Source of the DNA: Chloroflexota bacterium
Lineage (GTDB): Bacteria > Chloroflexota > Dormibacteria > Dormibacterales > Dormibacteraceae
Assembly (NCBI GenBank): GCA_005883575.1
Contig: VBFH01000024.1
Location: 1 to 64,000, forward strand
Length of the DNA stretch: 64,000 bases
Reading direction: 5' to 3'
Positions 15,050-23,335 of this stretch are shown here, piece by piece. Both the position numbers and the translations under genes were made by a program. Under the pieces are notes generated by a model. It saw only the letters and a list, made by a program, of their open reading frames with translations. It had not been told where the DNA came from and did no database searches. Within the stretch, counting starts at the first letter, position 1, and each line of letters begins with the position of its first letter.

Positions 15050-15745
15050 TCAGCCCGCTTTGGGCAGGTATTCCTGGATCGCATGCGCAAGGTGCTGCAT
15101 GCTCATCGACTGAAGCCACACCCTCCCCGGTCCGGTCAATGCGGCGAGGAATAGTCCCGAGCCGCCGAAAAACATGTTCTGGATCCCAGGAACTGTGACG
15201 ACGTTGAACTGGACCGAATCCTGGAACATGCCCACCTGGCTCGGATGCACACGCAACGTGTTGCCTGGCTGCAAGTCATAGACGACAACCTCGCCGTTCA
15301 ACGCGACCCAGCCCTGGCCCTGACCGGCCAGCTTCTGCAGGCGAAAGCCCGTGCCGCCGAAGACGCCGGCGCCGAGACGCTGCTGGAATCCGATCGAAAA
15401 CTGCACACCGATCGTGGCGCACAGGAAGCCGTGCCGGTGGACCATGTAGCCCTGCCCGGGTGTGATCTCCAACGGTAGGATCTCGCCCGGAAGCTTGGCC
15501 GAGAATGCCAGCAGGCCGGGCCCACCCACGGCCGTGTACTCGGTCATGAACAGCGTGCCTCCGGCCATCGCCCGGCCCAGTGCCCCTAGGAATCCGCCCT
15601 GCTGACCGCCGACCGAGGTGCCGGTCTGCATCTGGATCGCCATCGACATCCAGGAGAGCTCACCAGACTCGGCGAAGACCCTGTCGTTGGGCTGCATGTT
15701 CAGTTCGAGGACAGGCAGAACGGTGCCGATGATCTTGGATTCCAT
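15050..15745 (-). CDS. AIM24 / TIGR00266-family protein
   Basis: 231 residues from ATG 15745 (MESKIIG), with AAGGAGAGG 4 nt upstream. Typical features: NDRVFAESGELSWMS, a glycine-rich run, FSAKLPGEILPLEI, and repeated beta strands with FFGGSGLFLAALTGPGRVWLQ near the end. The family has a double-stranded beta-helix fold of unknown biochemical role, related to mitochondrial AIM24. It lies 10 bp after the Fur-type regulator, so that regulator may control it. Confidence 0.88.
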   Translation of the reverse strand: MESKIIGTVLPVLELNMQPNDRVFAESGELSWMSMAIQMQTGTSVGGQQGGFLGALGRAMAGGTLFMTEYTAVGGPGLLAFSAKLPGEILPLEITPGQGYMVHRHGFLCATIGVQFSIGFQQRLGAGVFGGTGFRLQKLAGQGQGWVALNGEVVVYDLQPGNTLRVHPSQVGMFQDSVQFNVVTVPGIQNMFFGGSGLFLAALTGPGRVWLQSMSMQHLAHAIQEYLPKAG

Positions 15746-15755
15746 GAACCTCTCC

Positions 15756-16199
15756 TTAATGTCGGTGGTGAGGGTCGATCGACCGCCGGCGCGATCCCTG
15801 CGGCGCCGGGTTCCGCGAGCAATCGTCGCAGACACCCACGACCAGGACCTCGGTGCGCACCGGCTTGAATCCATGTCCTTGCTCGAGGTGCTGCTCGAGC
15901 TCGCTTACCAGCTCCTCCTGGATGTGCATGACGCCACCGCAGACCTGGCAGACCGCGTGGTGGTGGTCGCCGCTCGCGAGCTCGTAGTAGGTCGGTCCTT
16001 CGCCGAGGTGGGCCGCGTACACGGAGCCTGACGCGGTCAGGGCCTCGAGCGCTCGGTAGACGGTGCTGCGTGGAAATCCGGGCTTGTTCCGGTGCAGCGC
16101 ATCGGTGATCTCTTCCGCGGTGCAGTGGCCGCCCAACCTGACGATGGCGTGGTAGACCATCTCTCGCTGCGCGGTGCGCCGCATGCCGGGCGCCAGCAT
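15756..16199 (-). CDS. Fur-family metalloregulator
   Basis: 147 residues: winged-helix DNA-binding domain (about 8-75, recognition region PRSTVYRALEALTASG), then the dimerisation domain with DHHHAVCQVCG (His79-81, Cys84, Cys87) and a second pair CDDC (Cys124, Cys127) forming the structural zinc site. The exact metal (Fe, Zn or peroxide sensing by PerR) is not decided by sequence. It is 6 bp after the M24 peptidase gene and 10 bp before the AIM24-like gene. Confidence 0.92.
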   Translation of the reverse strand: MLAPGMRRTAQREMVYHAIVRLGGHCTAEEITDALHRNKPGFPRSTVYRALEALTASGSVYAAHLGEGPTYYELASGDHHHAVCQVCGGVMHIQEELVSELEQHLEQGHGFKPVRTEVLVVGVCDDCSRNPAPQGSRRRSIDPHHRH

Positions 16200-16205
16200 C
16201 TTTAT

Positions 16206-17363
16206 TTAGTGCGCCGCGCCCGCACGCGGCGCTTCAGAAATGACGCGTAGCGAACGGTCTGCCCTGGTCAGCACGCGGCACCCGCCTTCTTCGACCACGA
16301 CATCGTCTTCGATGCGTACGCCACCGAAGCCCGGAATGTAGATCCCTGGCTCGATCGTGAAGACCATGCCCGGCTCGAGCACGGTCTCTGACCCGGGTTC
16401 GAGGCTCGGATCCTCATGCCCTTCCAGCCCGAGGCCGTGGCCCACGCGGTGGAAGAAGCGCTCGCCATATCCGGCAGCCTCGATGACCCGCCGCGCCGCC
16501 GCGTCGACGTCGCCGCTCGTGACGCCCGCTCGGGCGACGCCGATCGCCGCGTCGTGCGCCTCGAGGACGACGCGATGAATCTCGCGCTGCTGCGCGCCCG
16601 GCTCGCCGACCACGGCCATGCGCGTGGTATCGGCTTTGTAGCCATCGACGGCCGCGCCCAAATCGAGCAAGACCAGGTCGCCCGGCGCGAGCTTTCGGGT
16701 CGACGGCTCCAGGTGGGGCAGCGCCGAGTTGGGGCCTGACTGGACGAGCGATGGAAAGGCGAGCGTGGCGCCGAGCTCACCGATTACAGAACCGATCGTC
16801 ACCGCGACCTCGATCTCAGTCTGGCCGGCGCGCAGGATCGCGCAAATCCGATCTGTCGCGGCATCGGTGATCGCGGCTGCTCGCGCCAGCTTCTCGATCT
16901 CGTCCTCGCGCTTGGTCAACCGCATGCGCCTGATCTCGGCGCCGACGTCGACGAGCTCGCTTATGCCGGTGCGCGAAGTGATCACCTCGGCCGCGTCGAG
17001 GCTCAGGTGCTTCTTTTCGACGCCGACCTCGACCAATCCGTGGAGGGCGCCGCTGACGAGCTCATATGGATCCTCGCCGTCCCGCCATGCGATCACGTCC
17101 GCGTGTGAAGAGTGCGTGTTGGCTTCCTGCTGCTCGAGCGCGGGCACGATGAGCTTGACGTCGTCACGACGGACCGCCAGCGCCATCAAGCGCTCATGAG
17201 GTTCGGCGAAAAACCCTGTCAAGTAACCGATCGAGACGGGGCGCGTGATGTAGAGAGCGTCGACGTGGCGGTTCGCCATCCAGCGCCGAAGCTCGACCAG
17301 CGGCGAGGTCAACGGTTTTGAAAATGCCCCCTGCGCGCGCCCGGCGGCTGTGGATTTACTCAA
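16206..17363 (-). CDS. M24B metallopeptidase (Xaa-Pro aminopeptidase / prolidase)
   Basis: 385 residues with an N-terminal creatinase-like domain (about 22-150) and a C-terminal pita-bread domain. The five metal ligands are visible: LLDLGA, YKADTTR, FHRVGHGLG, FTIEPGIY and VRIEDD. It should cleave peptides with proline at position two. The TTG start overlaps the greA stop within TTGAGTAA, so both are translationally coupled; the same TTGAGTAA junction occurs at the thiolase/cupin pair. Confidence 0.92.
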   Translation of the reverse strand: MSKSTAAGRAQGAFSKPLTSPLVELRRWMANRHVDALYITRPVSIGYLTGFFAEPHERLMALAVRRDDVKLIVPALEQQEANTHSSHADVIAWRDGEDPYELVSGALHGLVEVGVEKKHLSLDAAEVITSRTGISELVDVGAEIRRMRLTKREDEIEKLARAAAITDAATDRICAILRAGQTEIEVAVTIGSVIGELGATLAFPSLVQSGPNSALPHLEPSTRKLAPGDLVLLDLGAAVDGYKADTTRMAVVGEPGAQQREIHRVVLEAHDAAIGVARAGVTSGDVDAAARRVIEAAGYGERFFHRVGHGLGLEGHEDPSLEPGSETVLEPGMVFTIEPGIYIPGFGGVRIEDDVVVEEGGCRVLTRADRSLRVISEAPRAGAAH

Positions 17364-17820
17364 TCGCCGTGATGCGGACGCTGTACCTGCCGCTCGGGGT
17401 CTTGATCTCCACCTCGTCGCCGACGCGGTGCCCGATCAGAGCCTTGCCCAGGGCCGACTCGTGGCTGACGCGCCCGGCTTTGGGATCGGCTTCGGTGGGC
17501 CCGACGATGCGGTAGCACTCCTCGTCCTCGCCCGATTCCGAGAAACGCACCGTGCTGCCCATCCCGACCACGCCGTTGGCTGCCGTCCTCACGATCAGCA
17601 CGTGATTCTTGATGATCGCCTCGAGCTCTTTGATGCGAGCCTCCATCATTCCCTGCTCGTTTTTGGCCGCGTGGTATTCGAAGTTTTCGGACAGGTCGCC
17701 GAGCTCCCGAGCGGCCTTGATCTTGGCCACGATCGCGGGGCGCTTTTGTGTTGTGAGCTGGTCGAGCTCCTTCTGGACGGATTCCAGCCCTTCGGGGGTG
17801 ATCGGGACGTCGTTGGTCAT
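17356..17820 (-). CDS. greA: Transcript cleavage factor GreA
   Basis: 154 residues, usual length. The N-terminal coiled coil carries the acidic tip ARELGDLSENFEYHAAK, which enters the RNA polymerase secondary channel and stimulates cleavage of backtracked RNA; the C-terminal FKBP-like domain ends ALIGHRVGDEVEIKTPSG. It is the promoter-proximal gene of a run that continues into the M24 peptidase and Fur regulator. Confidence 0.97.
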   Translation of the reverse strand: MTNDVPITPEGLESVQKELDQLTTQKRPAIVAKIKAARELGDLSENFEYHAAKNEQGMMEARIKELEAIIKNHVLIVRTAANGVVGMGSTVRFSESGEDEECYRIVGPTEADPKAGRVSHESALGKALIGHRVGDEVEIKTPSGRYSVRITAIE

Positions 17821-17861
17821 TGATTCGAGTCTAATCCGTGACTAAGCCCTTACCGCCCGTA

Positions 17862-17867
17862 TACAGT
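17862..17867 (+). promoter_or_regulatory. -10 box giving a leaderless start at 17875
   Basis: TACAGT ends 7 nt before the ATG at 17875 and there is no Shine-Dalgarno sequence. Confidence 0.5.
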
Positions 17868-17874
17868 CCCGGGC

Positions 17875-18324
17875 ATGAGACCACTGATCCTGAGGATCGG
17901 GCTGCTGCTCATGGGTATCGGCCTCGTCGGCGGCGCGGCCGGGACTGTCCTCGTGACGTCGTTCGCGCCGGTCGACGAACAGGTGGGCACGCATGGTTCC
18001 GCGGCGGCCGCGGTGCTTGGTATCGGGCTGATCGTCGCCGCGATCAATCCGTCGGGATCCATCGCCTGGGTTCGGGCCGGCATCCTCTACGGCCTCGTGG
18101 TGCTGATCTTCGAGATCATCTCCGCCCTGCACGGCAAGGGCTTTCATCTGGGACCCGTCATCTTCGGACTTGCCTTCACGCTGCTCCTGATCGCGGCTTA
18201 TCCCGAGCGCCAGAAGCTGATTCCGGAGGGCGCCATGCGTGGCAAACGGACCACCGAAACCACCCCGCCAGCCGAGGACGTGACAGCGGCAGCGGAAGAA
18301 GCACATCCGGAACCGGAAAGCTGA
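17875..18324 (+). CDS. Four-helix membrane protein, unknown function
   Basis: 149 residues with hydrophobic segments at about 5-27, 42-60, 66-84 and 94-111 and a hydrophilic C-terminal tail rich in Glu, Pro and Thr (about 120-149). No family recognised. It is followed without a gap by the sulfite-oxidase-fold gene, so it might help to locate that enzyme or its electron acceptor at the membrane (inference). Confidence 0.7.
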   Translation: MRPLILRIGLLLMGIGLVGGAAGTVLVTSFAPVDEQVGTHGSAAAAVLGIGLIVAAINPSGSIAWVRAGILYGLVVLIFEIISALHGKGFHLGPVIFGLAFTLLLIAAYPERQKLIPEGAMRGKRTTETTPPAEDVTAAAEEAHPEPES

Positions 18325-18347
18325 CGCCAGAGACATCCGACCTGGTC

Positions 18348-19325
18348 GTGCTCCGAGACGACCCGCTCAACTGCGAGGTCCGCCTGTCGCGGCTCGTCGA
18401 AGGTCAGGTCACGCCGAACGATCGCTTCTATGTCCGCAGCCACTTTCCCGTGCCCGCGATCGATGCCGATCGATGGCGGCTCGAGGTACACGGTCTCGTC
18501 CGCACCCCGCTTGGGCTCTCCCTCGACGACCTGAAGCAGATGCCGTCGCGGACCAGCGCCGTAACACTGGAATGCGCCGGCAACGGCCGCTCGTTCTTCA
18601 GCCCGGCGATCGAGGGCGAACCGTGGTCCCTGGGCGCGGTCAGCACCGCCGAGTGGACCGGAGTGCTTCTCTCCGACATCCTCGGGATGGCTGCCCTCGA
18701 CCCGGGCGCGACCGAGCTCATCTTTCGCGGCGCGGAAGGCTTCGAGCGCAGCCTTGAACTCGAAGCTGCTCATGCGACCCCGGTGCTGCTCGTCTACGCC
18801 ATGAACGGCCAGCCTCTGCCGGCTGACCATGGCTTCCCGCTGCGCGCGATCGTGCCCGGTTGGTACGCCGTCGCCTCGGTCAAGTGGCTGACCGAGATCG
18901 AGCTCACCGACCGCCCGTTCGAGGGCTTCTTCCAGACCCAGCGCTATGTGTACGAATGGACTGGCGGCGCAGAACCGGTGACGCGTCAAAAGGTCCGCTC
19001 GGTGATCACGCAACCCGCAGAGGGTGAGACCCTGCGACCCGGAGACCTCACGATCCGCGGCCTAGCATGGTCGGGCTCCGCTCCCGTGACGCGCGTCCAA
19101 GTCAGGCTCGGCAACGGCGCCTGGAACGACGCAGAGCTGAACGAAGCGCAGCCCTACGCGTGGCGTGCCTGGGAGCTCACCACCACGGTCGAGCGATCCG
19201 GCGTGCTGGCCATTCGCTCCCGCGCCACCGACGCCAGCGGTGAAACCCAGCCCGACCACGCCCAGTGGAACCGCCTCGGTTACGGCAACAACTCGATCCA
19301 GAAGGTGACGCTTCGGTTCGGCTAG
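18348..19325 (+). CDS. Molybdopterin oxidoreductase, sulfite-oxidase fold
   Basis: About 325 residues from GTG 18348. Motifs of the sulfite oxidase / SorA / YedY group: TPNDRFYVRSHFPVP, the molybdenum-ligand Cys in TLECAGNGR, GVLLSDIL, and ADHGFPLRAIVPGWYAVASVKWL. A C-terminal Mo-co dimerisation domain follows (about 215-325). There is no signal peptide or haem domain. The frame is open upstream, and a CTG at 18321 overlaps the stop of the membrane gene (CTGA), so the protein could be nine residues longer. It shares a CTAG double stop with the convergent gene. Confidence 0.88.
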   Translation: MLRDDPLNCEVRLSRLVEGQVTPNDRFYVRSHFPVPAIDADRWRLEVHGLVRTPLGLSLDDLKQMPSRTSAVTLECAGNGRSFFSPAIEGEPWSLGAVSTAEWTGVLLSDILGMAALDPGATELIFRGAEGFERSLELEAAHATPVLLVYAMNGQPLPADHGFPLRAIVPGWYAVASVKWLTEIELTDRPFEGFFQTQRYVYEWTGGAEPVTRQKVRSVITQPAEGETLRPGDLTIRGLAWSGSAPVTRVQVRLGNGAWNDAELNEAQPYAWRAWELTTTVERSGVLAIRSRATDASGETQPDHAQWNRLGYGNNSIQKVTLRFG

Positions 19326-20146
19326 GTTCGGGGTACGAGCGCCTGGACCTCTTCCATCATCCGGCGCTGCAGCAGGAAGGAGACACCGTAGACCGCGGCC
19401 CCTAGAGCAGTCCCCGCCAGCACGGCGAGGACCGCATGCAGGGCCGACGGCTCGATGGGCAAAAGCGCCACCACGTCGTCGCCGAGGATCGCGGCCACGG
19501 CAAGAGCGAGCGGGGTCAGCACAGGCAGCAACTGGAGCCTCCTCATCACCGGGGGCACCGGGGGTTCAACCCGGCCGACCATCCGCTGGCCCATCACCCC
19601 GACCGACTTCACGTGCTTCAGGTTGGGCGTGACCGTGAGGACGACGTTGACCTGGTTGCCCGGAACCTGCTTCAGCCGGGCCGGCGGGACCAGGTACTGC
19701 TCCACACCGCCACGGGTCTGGACCATCATCATGCCGAGCCCCATCGAGGTGCTCACGGAGCTCGCGCCCACGAGCTGGCCCTGCACGAGTCGCGGCTCGA
19801 CCTTCCGGTCCTTCAGGGCCAGCCGAAAGCCGGGCCCGACAAAGCTCGCGAGGAGTGCGATCGGCAGCACCCAGGCGACTGAGGCGGCGACCGCGTCGGG
19901 CCAGCCGTAGAGCTCCCGGATCAAGATCAGGCACGTGGCGATGATCACCAGGCACAGCGCCGCGATACCGATTGAGACGTAGCCTATGCGCATCACGTAT
20001 TCGGGCGCGTAGCCCTGCAGCATGCCACCCGACTGGACGTAGCGCTCCCGCTGTTTTCGGCTCGCGCCCGGGGCGTTGGACCCGGCCGTCTTGGGCTGCA
20101 CCTTCCGCATCTGCTGCCGGACCTGCCGGACCTGCTTCTTGCCCAT
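19322..20146 (-). CDS. Four-helix membrane protein, unknown function
   Basis: 274 residues. A basic N-terminal tail (about 1-45, many Lys/Arg/Gln) precedes two membrane helices (about 54-75 and 83-106), a soluble middle part with beta character (about 110-200) and two more helices (about 208-228 and 235-258). No family recognised. GAGGGG precedes the ATG by 2-3 nt. Its stop codon shares a CTAG palindrome with the sulfite-oxidase-fold gene. Confidence 0.65.
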   Translation of the reverse strand: MGKKQVRQVRQQMRKVQPKTAGSNAPGASRKQRERYVQSGGMLQGYAPEYVMRIGYVSIGIAALCLVIIATCLILIRELYGWPDAVAASVAWVLPIALLASFVGPGFRLALKDRKVEPRLVQGQLVGASSVSTSMGLGMMMVQTRGGVEQYLVPPARLKQVPGNQVNVVLTVTPNLKHVKSVGVMGQRMVGRVEPPVPPVMRRLQLLPVLTPLALAVAAILGDDVVALLPIEPSALHAVLAVLAGTALGAAVYGVSFLLQRRMMEEVQALVPRT

Positions 20147-20150
20147 CCCC

Positions 20151-20678
20151 TCAGAGGCCGAGTGTATCCGGGGGCGGATAGGTTATGCGGTCGTCATGAA
20201 CCCGGCCGAATCGGGTCAGAGCGTGGTGCGCCGGCTCACCCTTGCCGGTGATGTGCCTCACCTCGACGCCTCGAACGGTGAGCGCGTCCGCGATGAGCGA
20301 GCGATGGCAGCGCCACGGCACTGCCTCCGCGCACATGACTCCCGACCGGTTTGACCTCGAAAGCTCTTCGAGGCGCGCGATCGCGTCCCAGAACGCGTCC
20401 GTCTGCATGTAGTCGGCATAGCCGCGAAAGCTAACGTTGCGCCAGCCCAGGTTGATCGAATCACGTTTGGGTTGGCGCAAACCTCCGAGCTCCGGCATGT
20501 GCGCGTACACGAGGCCGTGTTGAGGAAGACTTCTCTCGAGGGCGGCCTTCGCGAAATGCGGCATCCGGCGCGAGGCAGGAACCGTGCGCACATCGACAAG
20601 CAGCTCGACGCGATGATGCTTCAAGAGGTCGATGAACTCTTCCAGCGACCGGGTCGAGTGCCCGATCGTGAGGACTAG
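20151..20678 (-). CDS. DUF488 protein without a canonical start codon
   Basis: The conserved DUF488 N-terminus (LTIGHSTRSLEEFIDLL) is in frame, followed by VELLVDVRTVPASR, LPQHGLVYAHMPELGG, and CAEAVPWRCHRSLIAD. But there is no ATG, GTG or TTG between the upstream stop and this motif. The earliest standard codon is TTG 20624, which would delete the motif and the first beta strand. The best candidate is CTA at 20676-20678, which overlaps the TAG stop of the preceding gene as CTAG. The family is uncharacterised; its conserved Cys and His hint at catalysis or metal binding. Confidence 0.8.
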   Translation of the reverse strand, partial: LVLTIGHSTRSLEEFIDLLKHHRVELLVDVRTVPASRRMPHFAKAALERSLPQHGLVYAHMPELGGLRQPKRDSINLGWRNVSFRGYADYMQTDAFWDAIARLEELSRSNRSGVMCAEAVPWRCHRSLIADALTVRGVEVRHITGKGEPAHHALTRFGRVHDDRITYPPPDTLGL

Positions 20679-21874
20679 GGTGTGCGTTGCGAAGGATCTA
20701 CCGCCGGAGCAAGCACATGTTTAACGTAGGTTTTTCCGCTCACCTGCAAGCTTCCAGAGAAAAGGTAAGCCGGCTCGTAGAAGCTGTGGTCTCCGGCCGG
20801 CACGAGCACGTAGACGAGCTCGACGTGCGTCAGCTGGACCGCCGGCGGCGGCAGCACCGACCCGTTTGTGCCCTGTGAGCTGAGCGTTGGCCGAATCGCC
20901 TCATCGGGTGACACGATCCGATAGTCAGCCGTATCCAGGCTCAGAGGCAGAGGGCCTGTGACGCTGGCCAGCTGGTCGGCGCGAAGGTCGACCTCCAGAC
21001 CGTAGCGATCACCGTTGCTGTTGACGAGGTAGGCAAGGCCGTAGCCGGTGACGTCGAACTGCCGCTCGTAAACGACCTTGATCGGGTCGCCGCTCTTGTC
21101 AGTTGTGACGGTGTAAGGCCATTGCGGCTCGAGGCTGTGCTGGGCGAGGAAGATGCTCGCGTAGTCCGCTGGGCTCGCACCCGCCGCATCGATCGGCGGC
21201 ATCGACGTCGACGCATCAATCATGTACGCGGGACTTGATGGCGGCGACCCGACGGTGCCCCGAATCCGTAGGGTGTACTTGGACGCGGCATAGATCCCGA
21301 GGTAGCCCTGCGGCCGCTGGCGCAGCACCGCGCCCAGCGCCGATGCGAACTGATCGGCCGTGTTGATCGACGGCTCGCGGTAGCGGTAAACGTGGACGCT
21401 GCCGCCCGCGACGCTGGCCTTTCCGGCCCATGAGATCTGGGCTGGGCCGAGGTATTCGCTTCCCGTCGGTGCTCCGCCTGAGATCTGCCCGGAGCTCACG
21501 GCGGAGCCCAGGACCGGTGACGGCAGCATGCCGAAGCCGGCGTCGACGGCTCGTGGGGCCGCGCCCGATTGCTCGAAGGTCCCCGACGAGGTGGCTGAAC
21601 CCCCGCCATGGCTGCCGCCGTAGACGATGACCCCGATCGCAAGCGCCGTCACCAGCACCGCCGCCACCGCCCCCATCGGGACTCTCGGCACGGCGCGAAT
21701 CCCCTCGAAGAAGCCCGCAAAAGCATCCCGCAACCTGTTGGTCGCCGGCCGTGCCGCCTGCATCCGCACCCAGAGCTCGTCCTCAAAACCTCGGCGCGGG
21801 CGGGTGCTCTCGAAGGCCCCGTCGAGCTCGCGCTGCAGCGCCTGGAGCTCGAGATCTTCTTCCTGCTCGCTCAT
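20675..21874 (-). CDS. Large anti-sigma-like membrane protein
   Basis: 399 residues. The cytoplasmic part (about 1-65) has acidic heptads and Arg-rich segments, a membrane helix spans about 66-87, and a 300-residue outer domain follows a Gly/Ser linker. There is no zinc anti-sigma motif. It follows the ECF sigma gene by 37 bp on the same strand, so an anti-sigma role is inferred from position. The outer domain has repeated Tyr-rich strands but no family I can name. Confidence 0.72.
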   Translation of the reverse strand: MSEQEEDLELQALQRELDGAFESTRPRRGFEDELWVRMQAARPATNRLRDAFAGFFEGIRAVPRVPMGAVAAVLVTALAIGVIVYGGSHGGGSATSSGTFEQSGAAPRAVDAGFGMLPSPVLGSAVSSGQISGGAPTGSEYLGPAQISWAGKASVAGGSVHVYRYREPSINTADQFASALGAVLRQRPQGYLGIYAASKYTLRIRGTVGSPPSSPAYMIDASTSMPPIDAAGASPADYASIFLAQHSLEPQWPYTVTTDKSGDPIKVVYERQFDVTGYGLAYLVNSNGDRYGLEVDLRADQLASVTGPLPLSLDTADYRIVSPDEAIRPTLSSQGTNGSVLPPPAVQLTHVELVYVLVPAGDHSFYEPAYLFSGSLQVSGKTYVKHVLAPAVDPSQRTP

Positions 21875-21911
21875 AGGGTCCCCGGGAAAATCGCCAGATT
21901 TTTTGGGGTTT

Positions 21912-22466
21912 TCATACTCCCTCTTTCTGCACGGCTTCTCTAACCGCCTTCAGTGCTCGGTGATACAGCATTTTCGCGGCGTCTTCGCTGCAGCCCATGA
22001 GCTTGCCGACCTCGTCGAAGCTGAGCCCCGAATGCCGCAAGGAGATGGCGTCCCGCTGACGCTCCGGAAGCTGGGCGACGCGAGCCAGGAGCGCGCGGTA
22101 CTGAATGCGCTCCTCGGCCTGGCCGGCGGGGTCAGCTTCCGCGACAGGCTGGTGCTCGATCGTCCGCCGCAATCGCTCCCTCCGGCCGTGCGCGCGAAAG
22201 TGATCGAGCGTCGCGTTGCGTGCGATCCGAAACAACCAGGCGGCAGGTGTCGTGTTTCTTGCCTCGAAGCGGCCGTACGCCTGGTAGGCGTTCATGAAGA
22301 CCTGGGCCGTGATGTCCTCGGCGTCGGCCGACGTGCCGACCTGGGCGCGGACATAGGCGTAGATGCGTCCGAGGAAATCCCGGTAAAGGTCTTCGAACGG
22401 GGGCCGGTCGGCGAGCACGGCCGGTTCATGGTAGGTGCGTGCACGGCTACTTGAGCGAACGTCCAT
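21912..22466 (-). CDS. ECF RNA polymerase sigma factor
   Basis: 184 residues: region 2 at about 25-95 (SADAEDITAQVFMNAYQAYGRF, WLFRIARN) and region 4 at about 128-180 (LPERQRDAISLRHSGLSFDEVGKLMG, DAAKMLYHRAL). It heads a two-gene operon with the large anti-sigma-like protein, which may release it when an external signal arrives. Confidence 0.94.
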   Translation of the reverse strand: MDVRSSSRARTYHEPAVLADRPPFEDLYRDFLGRIYAYVRAQVGTSADAEDITAQVFMNAYQAYGRFEARNTTPAAWLFRIARNATLDHFRAHGRRERLRRTIEHQPVAEADPAGQAEERIQYRALLARVAQLPERQRDAISLRHSGLSFDEVGKLMGCSEDAAKMLYHRALKAVREAVQKEGV

Positions 22467-22490
22467 GCCCCGGTCGGGTAACGCTGGGGC

Positions 22491-23249
22491 CTAGACGACC
22501 ACCCAGCTGCGAAGGGCGGCCCCCACCTCCTTGGGGCGATTGCTGAAGATCGCATCCGGCTTGCAGTACCTACACCAGGTCAGGCCCGCCTCGTCGTCGA
22601 CCGGCCACACCGCCACCGCACCGCCCGCCGCATGGACTTCCTTGACGACCTCCGGGTCGGCCGCACCCCAGTGCGGTGAGTAGACGTCGGCGCCCGCCTC
22701 GCGCAGCAGCCTCGCAGGATTCATCGGCCGCGCTCCCTCGAGAATGCCGAGCTGCAGCGACGGCTCGATGTTGCGCAGCTCGTGGATGGCGGCGTGGTTG
22801 AACGAGATGACCGCGCACTCCTGAACGGCGCCCAGCTGGCGCAGCATGTTGACCAGCTTTTCCTCGAGTCCCGGGTACAGCGGCGGAAGCTGCTTGATCT
22901 CGATCACCAGCCCGACCTTGCCGAGCACGAGCTCCACGACCTCCTGGAGGAAGGGGATCTTCTCGCCGTCACCTGCGTCGAGCTTGCGCAGCTCGGCGGC
23001 CGTGTAGTCGCGGACGAGGCCGGTCCCGCTGGTCGTGCGCTCGAGCGTGTGGTCGTGGATGACGACCAGCCTGCCGTCAGACGATAGATGGACGTCGCAC
23101 TCGATAAGGTCGCAACCGGCCGCAATCGCGGAGCGAAACGAGCGCATCGTGTTCTCCGGATTGTCGGCGGGGTTGCCGCGGTGGCCGCCCAAAAGCGGCC
23201 GGCCCTCGTCGTGTGCAGCCTCGTAACGAGCGCGAATCGATTGAGTCAA
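22491..23249 (-). CDS. Glycerophosphodiester phosphodiesterase
   Basis: 252 residues with the GDPD signatures GHRGNPADNPENT (catalytic His), IECDVHLSSDGRLVVIHD and VIEIKQL, then the TIM-barrel end with WPVDDEAG and KPDAIFSNRP. It hydrolyses deacylated phospholipids such as glycerophosphocholine to glycerol-3-phosphate and an alcohol. No signal peptide, so cytoplasmic like UgpQ. The start is a TTG (MTQSIRAR). Confidence 0.92.
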   Translation of the reverse strand: MTQSIRARYEAAHDEGRPLLGGHRGNPADNPENTMRSFRSAIAAGCDLIECDVHLSSDGRLVVIHDHTLERTTSGTGLVRDYTAAELRKLDAGDGEKIPFLQEVVELVLGKVGLVIEIKQLPPLYPGLEEKLVNMLRQLGAVQECAVISFNHAAIHELRNIEPSLQLGILEGARPMNPARLLREAGADVYSPHWGAADPEVVKEVHAAGGAVAVWPVDDEAGLTWCRYCKPDAIFSNRPKEVGAALRSWVVV

Positions 23250-23323
23250 AACGCCAGGTCAGTCTAACTATGTAGACGAAAGAAACCTGTGAGCACATTG
23301 ACGGAAGCGGTCGACTGCTTGTC

Positions 23324-23329
23324 TATAGT
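23324..23329 (+). promoter_or_regulatory. -10 box giving a leaderless start at 23336
   Basis: TATAGT ends 6 nt before the GTG at 23336. A TTGACG at 23298-23303 lies 20 bp upstream, longer than the usual 17. Confidence 0.55.
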
Positions 23330-23335
23330 GCAAGG

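Noticed and set aside
13061-17347. 18-bp direct repeat CCCTGCGCGCGCCCGGCG near 13061 and 17330
   Set aside because: Exact, but a simple GC-rich word in a GC-rich window; one copy is coding and no longer similarity surrounds it.
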